From Amycolatopsis alba DSM 44262 (GTDB lineage Bacteria > Actinomycetota > Actinomycetes > Mycobacteriales > Pseudonocardiaceae), in assembly GCF_000384215.1 (NCBI RefSeq), contig NZ_KB913032.1, forward strand, positions 3,923,665 through 3,987,664: a DNA stretch of 64,000 bases, read 5' to 3'. Of this stretch, positions 34,418-43,078 are shown piece after piece. The translations under genes and the position numbers were made by a program. Positions within the stretch are counted from its first letter, which is position 1; each line of letters begins with the position of its first letter. The notes under the pieces are model-generated. The model saw only the letters and a list, made by a program, of their open reading frames with translations. It made no database searches and was not told the DNA's origin.

Positions 34418-34870
34418 GTGACCACCACCCTTGCGCTGTCCGACACGTTCGGCTCCGACCTCGTGCGAGGGATCGGCGCGATCCTGCTGTACGGCGTCGT
34501 CGGCCTGCTGATGATGTTCGCCGGGTTCTGGGCGATCGACTGGACCACGCCCGGCAAGCTGTCCCAGCTGGTCACCAGGGGCCTGCCGAACGCGGTCATC
34601 GTCACCGCGTCGGGGCTGCTGTCGATGGCGTTCATCATCGTCGTGGCCATCGCGAACTCCGCCAGTGATCTGACCGAGGGCCTCATCACCTCGCTGGTCT
34701 ACGGCCTGCTCGGCATCATCGTGCAGGTGCTCGCGGTCCGGCTGCTGGAGTGGGCGACCCGCATCGACATCCGTTCGACCATCGAGAGCGAGAAGTTCGC
34801 CCCGGCCAGTGTCGTGGTGGCCTCCGCGCACCTGGCCCTCGGCCTGATCGTGGCCGTGGCCATCTCGTGA
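34418..34870 (+). CDS. DUF350 (YjfL-like) membrane protein
   Basis: The 150-residue protein has four membrane helices in two repeats (IGAILLYGVVGLLMMFAGFW; NAVIVTASGLLSMAFIIVVA; LITSLVYGLLGIIVQVLAVRL; ASVVVASAHLALGLIVAVAI), the DUF350 layout. The GTG at 34418 lies about six bases after CGGGAG. It follows the YgiC-like gene by 55 bp. DUF350 proteins recur beside YjfC-type ligases, so the three genes most likely form one envelope-associated system. Confidence 0.85.
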   Translation: MTTTLALSDTFGSDLVRGIGAILLYGVVGLLMMFAGFWAIDWTTPGKLSQLVTRGLPNAVIVTASGLLSMAFIIVVAIANSASDLTEGLITSLVYGLLGIIVQVLAVRLLEWATRIDIRSTIESEKFAPASVVVASAHLALGLIVAVAIS

Positions 34871-34924
34871 TCTTCTGACCTCCGAAACCGGCATAGGCGC
34901 ACGATTCCCACTAACGTGGGAGCC

Positions 34925-35830
34925 GTGCGCCTTTTGAGGACACCGGACGACCGGTTCTCGGACCTGCCCGATTTCGATTTCGAACCGCGTTACGCGGAAA
35001 TCGTCGACCTCCACGGCGGCGTGATCAGAGTGGGTTACGTGGAGGCCGGACCCGCGGACGGGCCGCCGGTTCTCCTGCTGCACGGCGAGCCCACCTGGTC
35101 CTATCTCTACCGCAAGGTCATCCCGGTGCTCGCCGACGCCGGACTGCGCGCCATCGCGCCCGACCTGGTCGGCTTCGGCCGGTCCGACAAACCCGGCGAC
35201 ATGGTCGACCACACCTACCAGCGGCACGTCGAGTGGATGCGCGCGTTCGCCTTCGACGTGCTCGACCTGACCGACGTCACCCTGGTCGGCCAGGACTGGG
35301 GCGGCCTGATCGGCCTGCGGCTGGTCGCCGAGAACCCCGACCGGTTTTCCCGTGTCGTCGCGGCCAACACCGGCCTCCCCACCGGGGACACCGACATGCC
35401 GGAGATCTGGCACAAGTTCCGGGACACCATGGAGAACGCCCAGGTCATCGACGTCGGGCGATTCGTCCAGTCGGGCTGCCAGACCAAGCTGTCCGAGGAG
35501 GTGCGCGCCGCTTACGACGCGCCCTTCCCGAACGAGATGTACAAGGCGGCGCCCCGCGCGATGCCGTCACTCGTCCCGATCACCCCGGACGATCCGGCGT
35601 CGGCCGCCAACCGGGCCGCGCTGAAGGCGCTCTCCGAAATGGACAAGCCGTTCCTGGTCTCGTTCTCCGACGGCGACCCGATCACCGCGCCGTGGGGCCT
35701 CGAATTGCGGGGCTCGATGCGCGGCGCCCGTGAACTCGAGCATCCGACGATCACCGGCGCGGGTCACTTCCTGCAGGAGGACGCGGGTGTGCGGCTGGGC
35801 GAGGTCATCGCCCGGTTCGCGGCCTCCTGA
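34925..35830 (+). CDS. Haloalkane dehalogenase (alpha/beta hydrolase, HLD-I type)
   Basis: This enzyme hydrolyses carbon-halogen bonds to alcohol plus halide. About 301 residues: oxyanion region LLHGEPTWSYLYRK, nucleophile elbow VGQDWGGLIGL (Asp nucleophile, halide-binding Trp next to it), catalytic His in ITGAGHFLQED, and a cap domain between. It is close to mycobacterial DhmA-type proteins, whose N-terminus (LRTPDxRF) fixes the start at GTG 34925 rather than GTG 34916. The natural substrate is unknown; related enzymes are promiscuous. Confidence 0.88.
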   Translation: MRLLRTPDDRFSDLPDFDFEPRYAEIVDLHGGVIRVGYVEAGPADGPPVLLLHGEPTWSYLYRKVIPVLADAGLRAIAPDLVGFGRSDKPGDMVDHTYQRHVEWMRAFAFDVLDLTDVTLVGQDWGGLIGLRLVAENPDRFSRVVAANTGLPTGDTDMPEIWHKFRDTMENAQVIDVGRFVQSGCQTKLSEEVRAAYDAPFPNEMYKAAPRAMPSLVPITPDDPASAANRAALKALSEMDKPFLVSFSDGDPITAPWGLELRGSMRGARELEHPTITGAGHFLQEDAGVRLGEVIARFAAS

Positions 35831-35841
35831 CGCTTGCCGGA

Positions 35842-35946
35842 AGACGCGTGATCGAAGGCCGAACACGCGTGTTTGGCGGCGGAACACTCGAGTTCCGCCG
35901 CCAAACACGCGAGATCCGGCCGGAGACACGCGTCTGACGGACGGAG
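35842..35946. repeat. 21-bp-period array, locus 2, between convergent genes
   Basis: Units begin at 35842 (AGACGCGTGA), 35863 (ACACGCGTGT), 35884 (ACACTCGAGT), 35905 (ACACGCGAGA) and 35926 (ACACGCGTCT), exactly 21 bp apart. The second unit core is a perfect 10-bp palindrome. The array fills the whole space between the dehalogenase stop and the aminotransferase stop. Confidence 0.85.
35866..35911. terminator. Perfect 20-bp-arm hairpin, likely bidirectional terminator
   Basis: The arms 35866-35885 and 35892-35911 are exact reverse complements around the 6-nt loop ACTCGA. The left arm begins CGCGTGTTTGG. It lies between two convergent stops, so it can serve both transcripts. It is embedded in the 21-bp array. 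Confidence 0.75.
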
Positions 35947-35959
35947 CGCGGACCGCTCG

Positions 35960-37243
35960 TCAGGAGATGGCGGCCAGCGCGTCCACGATGATCCCGAGGC
36001 CTTCGGCGGCCTCGTCGGCGGTGAGCGTCATCGGCGGCGCGATCCGGAGCACGTTGCCGTGCAGCCCACCCTTGCCGATCAGCAGCCCGCGCGCCTTGGT
36101 CTCCTCCATCATCCGCGCCGCGGCCCCCGTGTTCGGCGTCATACCGCCCGGCTCGACCAGTTCGACGCCGATCATCAGGCCCTTACCGCGGACGTCTCCG
36201 ATCAGCGGGTGACCCGAAGCGCGCAGGCCGGACAGCAGTTCGTTGCCCCGCGCGAGCGCGTTGGCCTGGAGGTCGTGGTCGGCGATGTGGTCGAGCACCG
36301 CGGCCGCACCCGCCATCGCGACCGGGTTGCCACCGAAGGTCGAGATCGAGTTCGCGGTCAGGCAGTCGACGAGGTCGCCGCGTGCCACGAGACCACCGAT
36401 CGCGAGACCGTTGCCGAGGCCCTTCGCGAAGGTCATCGCGTCGGGGACGACGTCGTGCGCCTGGATCCCCCAGTAGTGTTCCCCGGTCCGTCCCCAGCCG
36501 GTCTGGACCTCGTCGGAGATGAAGAGGATCCCGTACTGGTCGAGGACCTCCTTCATCGCCTTGAACAGGCCGTCCGGCGGTGAGCTGAAGCCGCCGACGC
36601 CCTGGATCGGTTCGGCGATCATGCAGGCGACGTCGCCCGAAGTGCCCGTCTCCAGCACGTCGACCAGGTCCGCGACGCAGGCGTCGATGTACTCGGTGTC
36701 CGAAAGCGCCCGGAACGGGCTGCGGTACTGGTAGCCGCCGTGCACGTAGCTCACCTTCACCGGGCTGAGCGACGAAGCCGACCAGCCCCGGTTGCCGGTG
36801 ATGCCGACCGTCGCGAACGACCGCCCGTGGTACGAGTTCCGCATCGCCAGCACCTGGTTGCTGCGCCGGTACTGGGTGGCGAGCATCAGCGCGGTGTCGT
36901 TGGCTTCGGTCCCGGAGTTGGTGAAGAACACCTTCGCGTCCGGGATGCCGGAGACCTTCGCGATCCGCTCGGCCAGTTCGACCTGCGAGCGGATCAGGTA
37001 CAGCGTCGAGGTGTGCAGGATCCCGGTGTCGAGCTGCTTGCGCACGGCGTCGCTGATCGCCGAGACGTCGTAGCCCATCGAGTTCGTCAGGATGCCCGCG
37101 AAGAAGTCGAGGTAGCTCCGCCCGGTCGAGTCGATGACCCGGCGGTCCTGCGCGTGCACGATCTCGATCGGCTCGTCGTAGTAGAGCGCCAGCCAGGACG
37201 GGAGTACCGCCTTGTGCCGCGCCAGCAGGTCCGCATCGGTCAT
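35960..37243 (-). CDS. Class III (ornithine/AGXT2-like) aminotransferase
   Basis: This PLP enzyme of 427 residues has a fold-type I, class III pattern: [17 protein letters not shown] (cofactor phosphate), [41 protein letters not shown] (Asp to pyridine N) and [14 protein letters not shown] (Schiff-base Lys). It resembles alanine-glyoxylate aminotransferase 2 and related omega-aminotransferases; the exact amino donor cannot be read from sequence. ATG at 37243 gives the family N-terminus; upstream codons are in the serS promoter gap. Confidence 0.88.
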   Translation of the reverse strand: MTDADLLARHKAVLPSWLALYYDEPIEIVHAQDRRVIDSTGRSYLDFFAGILTNSMGYDVSAISDAVRKQLDTGILHTSTLYLIRSQVELAERIAKVSGIPDAKVFFTNSGTEANDTALMLATQYRRSNQVLAMRNSYHGRSFATVGITGNRGWSASSLSPVKVSYVHGGYQYRSPFRALSDTEYIDACVADLVDVLETGTSGDVACMIAEPIQGVGGFSSPPDGLFKAMKEVLDQYGILFISDEVQTGWGRTGEHYWGIQAHDVVPDAMTFAKGLGNGLAIGGLVARGDLVDCLTANSISTFGGNPVAMAGAAAVLDHIADHDLQANALARGNELLSGLRASGHPLIGDVRGKGLMIGVELVEPGGMTPNTGAAARMMEETKARGLLIGKGGLHGNVLRIAPPMTLTADEAAEGLGIIVDALAAIS

Positions 37244-37375
37244 CGAGTTTCTCCGTCCGCAGCAGGAGATCCCAGTATGGGGAGCGGCCGAAACGGGCGG
37301 CAACGATCAGACTGTCTGGTTATTCGCGCGGACCCGCACATTTTGTGCGACTCGTACGGACTACCCTCATCACTC

Positions 37376-38644
37376 GTGATTGACCCCAGGACTCTGCGCG
37401 ATGACCCGGACGTCGTGCGCGCTTCGCAGCGCGCCCGTGGCGAGGACGAAGGAGTGGTCGACAAGCTGCTCTCCCTCGACTCCCGTCGCCGGTCTTCGAT
37501 CGCCGCCGCCAACACGCTGCGCGCCGAGCAGAAGTCGCTGGGCAAGCTCGTCCCGAAGGCGCAGGGCGACGAACGGGCCGCGCTGCTCGCCAAGGGGAAG
37601 GACCTCGCCGCCCAGGTGAAGGCCGCCGAGGTCGAGCAGGCCGAGGCGTCGGAGGAGTTCGAGCAGCTGCACCGCGTGGTGCCGAACCTCGTCCACCCCG
37701 AAGCGCCCGAAGGCGGCGAGGACGACTACGTCGTGCTCAAGCACGTCGGCGAGCCGAAGAAGTTCGACTTCAAGCCGAAGGACCACCTCGAACTCTGCGA
37801 GGGCCTCGGCGCGCTCGACATGGAGCGCGGCGCGAAGGTCTCGGGTTCGCGGTTCTACTTCCTCACCGGCATCGGCGCCCAGCTGCAGCTCGGCCTGCTG
37901 AACATGGCCATCGCGCAGGCGACCGCGAACGGCTTCACGCCGATGATCACCCCGACCCTGGTCCGGCCGGAGATCATGGCGGGCACCGGTTTCCTCGGCG
38001 CGCACTCGTCGGAGGTCTACCGGCTGCGCGACGACGATCTGTACCTCGTCGGCACCTCCGAGGTCCCGCTCGCCGGCTACCACGCCGACGAGATCCTCGA
38101 CCTCGGCAAGGGCCCGAAGCGCTACGCGGGCTGGTCGTCCTGCTACCGCCGCGAGGCCGGTTCGTACGGCAAGGACACCCGCGGCATCATCCGCGTCCAC
38201 CAGTTCGACAAGGTCGAGATGTTCGTCTACACGCGTCCCGAGGACGCCGAGGCCGAGCACGCGCGCCTGCTGGACTGGGAAGAGCAGATGCTCGCCAAGA
38301 TCGAGGTCCCGTACCGGGTGATCGACACCGCCACCGGTGACCTCGGCACCTCCGCGTACCGGAAGTTCGACTGCGAGGCGTGGGTGCCGTCGCAGGACAC
38401 CTACCGCGAGCTGACCTCGACGTCGAACTGCACGACGTTCCAGGCCCGCCGTCTCGGCATCCGCTACCGCGACGACGACGGCCGCCCGCAGACCGTCGCC
38501 ACCTTGAACGGCACGCTCGCCACCACCAGGTGGATCGTCGCGATCCTGGAGAACCACCAGCTCGAAGACGGTTCGGTCCGGGTGCCGGAAGCGCTTCGTC
38601 CCTTCCTCGGCGGAACCGAGGTGCTCACGCCGACATCGAAGTAG
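37376..38644 (+). CDS. serS: Seryl-tRNA synthetase
   Basis: This enzyme charges tRNA-Ser with serine. Its 422 residues carry the N-terminal coiled-coil arm (about 30-105, Ala/Glu/Lys-rich) and class II motifs: motif 2 in [19 protein letters not shown], then [14 protein letters not shown] and motif 3 in [18 protein letters not shown]. The GTG at 37376 lies 8 bp after a TACCCT box (37362-37367), suggesting a leaderless or very short leader transcript. No T-box leader is visible. It is divergent from the class III aminotransferase. Confidence 0.97.
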   Translation: MIDPRTLRDDPDVVRASQRARGEDEGVVDKLLSLDSRRRSSIAAANTLRAEQKSLGKLVPKAQGDERAALLAKGKDLAAQVKAAEVEQAEASEEFEQLHRVVPNLVHPEAPEGGEDDYVVLKHVGEPKKFDFKPKDHLELCEGLGALDMERGAKVSGSRFYFLTGIGAQLQLGLLNMAIAQATANGFTPMITPTLVRPEIMAGTGFLGAHSSEVYRLRDDDLYLVGTSEVPLAGYHADEILDLGKGPKRYAGWSSCYRREAGSYGKDTRGIIRVHQFDKVEMFVYTRPEDAEAEHARLLDWEEQMLAKIEVPYRVIDTATGDLGTSAYRKFDCEAWVPSQDTYRELTSTSNCTTFQARRLGIRYRDDDGRPQTVATLNGTLATTRWIVAILENHQLEDGSVRVPEALRPFLGGTEVLTPTSK

Positions 38645-38669
38645 GGTCCGCGCCGAGGAGGGACCCCGC

Positions 38670-39680
38670 ATGAACCGCCGCCGCAAGCCGATCGCCGTGC
38701 TGTTCGCGGTGGTCCTCCTGCTCGGCGGGTGTTCCGAGACGATCTCGGGTACGGCGTCGCCGGTGCCCGGCCAAGGGCCGGTGCTCACCAAGGCGGCGCC
38801 GTGCTCGTTGCTCACCCCGGAACACGCGGACGCGCTGGCCCTCAAGCTGCCCGGTGTCGAGACCAAGGGCGACAGGTCCCGGCAGCTCCCGCCGATGTGC
38901 CTGCTGTCCGAACGCGACGATTCACCGCACGGCGTGTCCCTCTCGATCACCCAAAGCGTCGACGTAACGCTGAACGAGTTCTACGCCGGTGCCCAGCCCG
39001 GCGAGAAGTTCGGCATCGGCGGCTTCACGTGGACGCGCTACCCGTCACCGCTCGGCCCGACGGCCTGCTCCCTCAGCACCGAACTCGGGCCGTCGTCGTT
39101 CGTCGAACTCGGCAGCGAGACCCAGCCGGGCGCGGCCGAAACCACGGCCTGCGACCTCGCGCTCGCCGCCGCCCCCGCGATCGCATCGAAGCTGCCCGGC
39201 GGGCAGCCTGCCCCGAAGATCGTCGCCCCTCCGGGGCAGAAGAAACCCGAGCCTTCCGGACCGCTGCTGCGGGTCGATCCGTGTGCGCTGCTGAAGCCGG
39301 ACGAGGCCGCGAAGCTGGCCATCGCCGCGGGAACACCCGTCGACCAGAAGTATCTCGCCAATCCCGAGGACAAGGGCTGCGAGTGGAAGGACTCCGACGG
39401 CGACAAGGGACAGCGTCCGCTGAACGTGACGTTCTTCCCCTCGACGGCCGTCGCCGACGTCGCCGGGCTCGAAGGCACTCCCGAGGAGACGGACCTCGCC
39501 GGTCGCAAGTGGACGGTCCGGTCCAACACCGCCCTCAAGTACTGCACGGCCGCGCTGCCGATCACCGGGACGTCCACCGTGAAGGTCTCCAGCGGTCATG
39601 GGGACGACGAGGCGAAGGCCTGTGACCTGCTGCGGGCCGCGCTGCCGACGGTGAGCGCCGCGCTGCCCGCCGATTCGTGA
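38670..39680 (+). CDS. Tandem-domain DUF3558 lipoprotein (first copy)
   Basis: The 336-residue exported lipoprotein has a signal peptide ending in lipobox LLLGGCSE. Two DUF3558-like halves (about 40-175 and 195-330) follow, each opening with a PCSLL/PCALL segment and containing paired Cys, joined by a Pro-rich GQKKPEPSGP linker. It is a paralogue of the next gene. Its function is unknown; it sits on the outer leaflet. It begins 25 bp after serS and may be in that transcript. Confidence 0.85.
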   Translation: MNRRRKPIAVLFAVVLLLGGCSETISGTASPVPGQGPVLTKAAPCSLLTPEHADALALKLPGVETKGDRSRQLPPMCLLSERDDSPHGVSLSITQSVDVTLNEFYAGAQPGEKFGIGGFTWTRYPSPLGPTACSLSTELGPSSFVELGSETQPGAAETTACDLALAAAPAIASKLPGGQPAPKIVAPPGQKKPEPSGPLLRVDPCALLKPDEAAKLAIAAGTPVDQKYLANPEDKGCEWKDSDGDKGQRPLNVTFFPSTAVADVAGLEGTPEETDLAGRKWTVRSNTALKYCTAALPITGTSTVKVSSGHGDDEAKACDLLRAALPTVSAALPADS

Positions 39681-39727
39681 ACGGCGGCCGCGCACAAGTA
39701 GTGTGCGAGCCGAAGAGGAGGGGACGC

Positions 39728-40732
39728 ATGCGGTTTCGGAATTCGCTCGCGATCGGACTGGCGGTGCTGACGCTCGGCGGCTGTACGTCGACGGTTTCAG
39801 GTACGGCCTCGCCGGTGCCGGGGCAGGGGCCGGTGGTCACGAAGGCCGAGCCGTGCGCGCTGCTGTCCCAGGAGCACGCGACGGCGCTGGGCGTCACGTA
39901 TCCCGGTGAGGAACGTGCCGCCAAGCCCGAACAGAAGGTCCCCGGAGTCTGCCGGTTCCGAAAGCTCGAGGACGTGCGCAAGGCGTCGAACCTCGAGGTC
40001 TCGTTGAGCAAGGACCTGTCCTTGAACGAGTACATGAGCGGCGCGCAGCCGGGGGAGAAGTTCGGGCTCGGCGGTTTCACCTGGACGCGGTACGCCACCA
40101 TCCTCGGTCCGAAATACTGCTCGCTGAGCACGGAGCTCACCCCGGACTCCTTCGTGGAGATCGCCAGCGAGAGCCCCGACCACACCGAGGGCAACGCGTG
40201 CGACCTGGCCAAGGCGGCGGCCCCGGCCGTGGCGTCGAAGCTGCCGGGTGGCCAGCCGAATCCGCAGATCACCGCTCCGCCGGGGCAGAAGCCCGCCGAG
40301 CCGGGCGGTCCGCTCGTGACCACCGACCCGTGCGCCATGCTCAAGCCGGAACAGACCGCCCAGCTGCGCCTCGGCCCCACCGGTGAGCCGATGAAGTCCT
40401 CCTCCGACCCGAACCAGGTCGGCTGCGAGTGGGCCGACACGGACGGCGAGAAGGGCGAGAAGGCTTTCGACCTGTGGTTCTACACGACGAAGGCGATCGA
40501 CGAGGCTCCGTCGCTGATCACGCAGGGCGAGCCGCAGGACTTCGACTCGGGCGACCGCAAGTGGAAGCTGTACACCGAGTCGGGCAGCAAGCTGTGCGCG
40601 GCGGGCATCTCGATCACCGCGACGTCGACGGTGGCGATCATCGCGGGCAACCTCGACGACCCCGCGAAGGCGTGCGACGTCATCAAGGCCGCCGTTCCGA
40701 TGCTGAACGGGAACCTGCCCGCGTCCTCCTAG
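39728..40732 (+). CDS. Tandem-domain DUF3558 lipoprotein (second copy)
   Basis: The 334-residue paralogue of the preceding gene shares the architecture: lipobox LTLGGCTS, the ISGTASPVPGQGP-like stretch (here VSGTASPVPGQGP) and the GAQPGEKFGLGGFTWTRY segment. They arose by tandem duplication and have since diverged. The ATG at 39728 follows GAGGAGGGGACGC. Its stop overlaps the convergent lhgO stop by 4 bp. A third, damaged DUF3558 gene lies at 53893-54550. Confidence 0.85.
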   Translation: MRFRNSLAIGLAVLTLGGCTSTVSGTASPVPGQGPVVTKAEPCALLSQEHATALGVTYPGEERAAKPEQKVPGVCRFRKLEDVRKASNLEVSLSKDLSLNEYMSGAQPGEKFGLGGFTWTRYATILGPKYCSLSTELTPDSFVEIASESPDHTEGNACDLAKAAAPAVASKLPGGQPNPQITAPPGQKPAEPGGPLVTTDPCAMLKPEQTAQLRLGPTGEPMKSSSDPNQVGCEWADTDGEKGEKAFDLWFYTTKAIDEAPSLITQGEPQDFDSGDRKWKLYTESGSKLCAAGISITATSTVAIIAGNLDDPAKACDVIKAAVPMLNGNLPASS

Positions 40733-41913
40733 TGCGAAACCTCATCGGCGATGTGCTTCGCGATCTCCAACGCGCTGGTCGCCGCCGGTGAGGGCGCGTT
40801 GAGGACGTGCACCTGGTTCCGCGCGGTCTCGATCAGGAAGTCGTCGACGAGCGCGCCGTCCGGGCGCAGCGCCTGCGCCCGGACACCGGAGCCGTGCCGC
40901 ACGATGTCGTCCTCGGTGACGGCGGGGACGAGCCGCGCGAGGCTTTCGGCGAAGCGGCGGCGGGAGAACGACCGGCGGACCTCGTCGAGACCGGTCGGGT
41001 ACGCGTACTTGCGCGCCAGCCGCCAGACGCCGGGGAAGCGGGCGACCTCGGCGAGGTCCTTCGCGGAGATGTCGCGCCAGGTGTAGCCCTCGCGGCGCAG
41101 CGCGAGCACGGCGTTGGGACCGGCGTGCACGCTGCCGTCGAGCATGCGGGTCAGGTGCACGCCGAGGAACGGCAGCGACGCGTCCGGGACCGGGTAGATC
41201 AGGCCGCGCACCAGATGGCGGCGTTCGGGCTTCAGCTCGTAGTACTCGCCGCGGAACGGCACGATCCGCGCGCTCGGGGTGAGCCCGGCGAGCCGTGCGA
41301 CGCGGTCCGCGTGCAGGCCCGCGCAGTTGACGAGCGCGTCCGCGTGGAGCACCTCGTCGCCGGTCGCCACCTCGACGCCGCCGGTGCGGCCGGGGCGGAT
41401 CCCCAGCGCGGGCGTGCCGAGGCGCAGGTCGGCGTCGGACTCGTCGAGCAGCCGCACCAAGGCGGCGCAGACGGCGGGGAAGTCGATGATGCCGGTGGAC
41501 TCCACGCGCAGGGCGGCGACGCACGAGACCTCGGGTTCGTACTCGCGGGCCTCGCTCGGCGTGATCAGCTTGGCCGGGACGCCGTTCGCTTCGGCCCGTT
41601 CGGCGAGCACCTTCAGCGCCGGGAGCTCCGCTTCGGAGGTGGCGACGACGAGTTTGCCGCACACCTCGACCGGCACCCCGTACTGCCGTGCGAAGTCCAC
41701 AATGGACCGATTGCCCGCGGTGGACATCCTCGCCTTGAACGAACCCGGCTTGTAGTAGAGCCCCGCGTGCACGACGTTCGAATTGTGCCCGGTCTGGTGG
41801 ACCGCCCAGCGGTCCTCCTTTTCGAGCACCGTGACGTCCAGGCCTCGTTTGGTCAGTTCCCAGGCTGTGGCGAGACCGACGATCCCGCCCCCGATGACTA
41901 CGACTGTGCGCAC
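40729..41913 (-). CDS. lhgO: L-2-hydroxyglutarate oxidase (LhgO)
   Basis: This FAD enzyme oxidises L-2-hydroxyglutarate to 2-oxoglutarate, passing electrons to oxygen or the quinone pool. 394 residues: N-terminal dinucleotide fold VVVIGGGIVGLATAWEL, then QTGHNSNVVHAGLYYKPGS, a family hallmark, and C-terminal GVRAQALRPDGALVDDF and LNAPSPAATSALEIAKHI. GTG start. It is divergent from the TetR gene, whose two operators fill the 65-bp gap, so that regulator probably controls it too. It contains one exact GTCCACAATGGAC palindrome (41695-41707). Confidence 0.93.
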   Translation of the reverse strand: MRTVVVIGGGIVGLATAWELTKRGLDVTVLEKEDRWAVHQTGHNSNVVHAGLYYKPGSFKARMSTAGNRSIVDFARQYGVPVEVCGKLVVATSEAELPALKVLAERAEANGVPAKLITPSEAREYEPEVSCVAALRVESTGIIDFPAVCAALVRLLDESDADLRLGTPALGIRPGRTGGVEVATGDEVLHADALVNCAGLHADRVARLAGLTPSARIVPFRGEYYELKPERRHLVRGLIYPVPDASLPFLGVHLTRMLDGSVHAGPNAVLALRREGYTWRDISAKDLAEVARFPGVWRLARKYAYPTGLDEVRRSFSRRRFAESLARLVPAVTEDDIVRHGSGVRAQALRPDGALVDDFLIETARNQVHVLNAPSPAATSALEIAKHIADEVSH

Positions 41914-41937
41914 GATCGACCAGGTTACCCGGAATGC

Positions 41938-41957
41938 AACCTGACAGTCGTCAGGTT
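41938..41957. promoter_or_regulatory. TetR-type operator 1
   Basis: AACCTGAC-AGTC-GTCAGGTT has perfect 8-bp arms around a 4-bp centre. It sits between the divergent lhgO and TetR starts, 25 bp upstream of the lhgO start codon. Confidence 0.75.
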
Positions 41958-41968
41958 GACTGGTAGCG

Positions 41969-41988
41969 TACCTGACCGATGTCAGGTA
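41969..41988. promoter_or_regulatory. TetR-type operator 2, overlapping the regulator start codon
   Basis: TACCTGAC-CGAT-GTCAGGTA has perfect 8-bp arms, the same half-site (ACCTGAC) as operator 1, with centres 31 bp apart, about three helical turns. The TetR ATG (41979) is inside the site, giving tight autorepression. Confidence 0.75.
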
Positions 41989-42590
41989 AACGGTTGAGCA
42001 AGGACGAACGCCGGGAGCGGATCCTGGCCGCGGCGGCGCGGGTGTTCGCCGCGTCCGGGTACGACGCGGCCGGGATGCGCGAGGTCGCGACCGCGGCCGG
42101 GATCAGCACTCCCGTGCTCTACGACCATTTTCCGTCCAAGGCGGAGCTGTACGCGGGACTACTGGAGTCCGAAGTGGACAGTCTGCTGGCAGGCTGGGAC
42201 GGGCTGCCGCCGTCGGACACCGCCGAAGAGCTGCTGCGCGCCCGAGTCGCGGCGATCTTCGCCTGGATGGAGACGAACGAACGCGGCTGGCGGATGATCT
42301 TCGCCGAGACGCCGTCCGACGAGGGTGTCGCCGAGGTACACCGGCGCGGCCAGGCCAGGGCCACCGGGCAGCTGACCGAGGTGTTCGCCAGGATCCCGCG
42401 CCTGGCGCTGACCGCGGACCTGCCGCGCGACCGCGCGAACGAAGCGCTCGCCGAAGCGGCGAAGAGCGCGCTGAACGCCATCGCCACCTGGTGGTGGAGC
42501 AACCGCGACATCCCGCGGGACCAAGTCGTCGCGCTCACGACGGATCTGTTGTGGCGTGGTCTGGGGAATCTGATCCAGGAGGACACATGA
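41979..42590 (+). CDS. TetR-family regulator
   Basis: The 203-residue repressor has an N-terminal helix-turn-helix (RERILAAAARVFAASGYDAAGM, then REVATAAGISTPVLYDHFPSKAELYAGLL), with a ligand-binding C-terminal region. Two near-identical operators lie in and just before its start, so it autoregulates and probably also controls lhgO and the coupled NTF2-like gene. The effector is unknown. Confidence 0.92.
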   Translation: MSGKRLSKDERRERILAAAARVFAASGYDAAGMREVATAAGISTPVLYDHFPSKAELYAGLLESEVDSLLAGWDGLPPSDTAEELLRARVAAIFAWMETNERGWRMIFAETPSDEGVAEVHRRGQARATGQLTEVFARIPRLALTADLPRDRANEALAEAAKSALNAIATWWWSNRDIPRDQVVALTTDLLWRGLGNLIQEDT

Positions 42591-43078
42591 GCATCGACAC
42601 CACCGAGCGGTACCGCCGGGCCCTCGAGACCAAGGACGTCGAACTCGCGCTGAGCGCCTTCGCGCCCGACGCGGTCATTCACTCCCCGCTGACCAGCCGG
42701 GTCCGCTTCACCGGGCACGCGGAACTCAAGCCGCTGCTGGAAGTCGCCTACTCGCATCTGCGCGACGTGCGGTTCCACACCGACACCGGCGACGCGTCGA
42801 CGCGGGTGGTCGTCTACGCCGCGCGGATCGGCGAGGAGGAGATCGAAGAGGCGGCGGTGCTGAAACTCGGCGAAGACGGGCTCATCACCGAGGTGACGCT
42901 GTTCGTGCGGCCGCTGCCGGGGATCGTCACGCTGATGAACGCCTTCGGCCCGGACGTCGCGCGCCGCAACGGGCGCACCTTCGCGGCCCGGCTGCTCTCG
43001 GTCGCCACGAAACCGCTGCTGGCCATGGTGCGGTCAGGCGACCGTCGCGCCGTCCCGCTCGCCGGCCCCCGAACCTGA
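42587..43078 (+). CDS. NTF2-like (SnoaL-type) protein
   Basis: The 163-residue protein has an alpha+beta cone fold: YRRALETKDVELALSAFAPDAVIHSPLTS, then a beta strand-rich half. Members act as small-molecule isomerases, hydrolases or ligand binders. ATG at 42587 follows CCAGGAGG and overlaps the TetR stop (ATGA), so they are coupled; it may process the ligand the regulator senses. Its last 45 bp overlap the convergent efflux gene. Confidence 0.78.
   Translation: MSIDTTERYRRALETKDVELALSAFAPDAVIHSPLTSRVRFTGHAELKPLLEVAYSHLRDVRFHTDTGDASTRVVVYAARIGEEEIEEAAVLKLGEDGLITEVTLFVRPLPGIVTLMNAFGPDVARRNGRTFAARLLSVATKPLLAMVRSGDRRAVPLAGPRT

Noticed and set aside
37244..37375. T-box leader upstream of serS
   Set aside because: No T-box sequence or anti-terminator is seen, and the likely -10 lies only 8 bp before the start codon.
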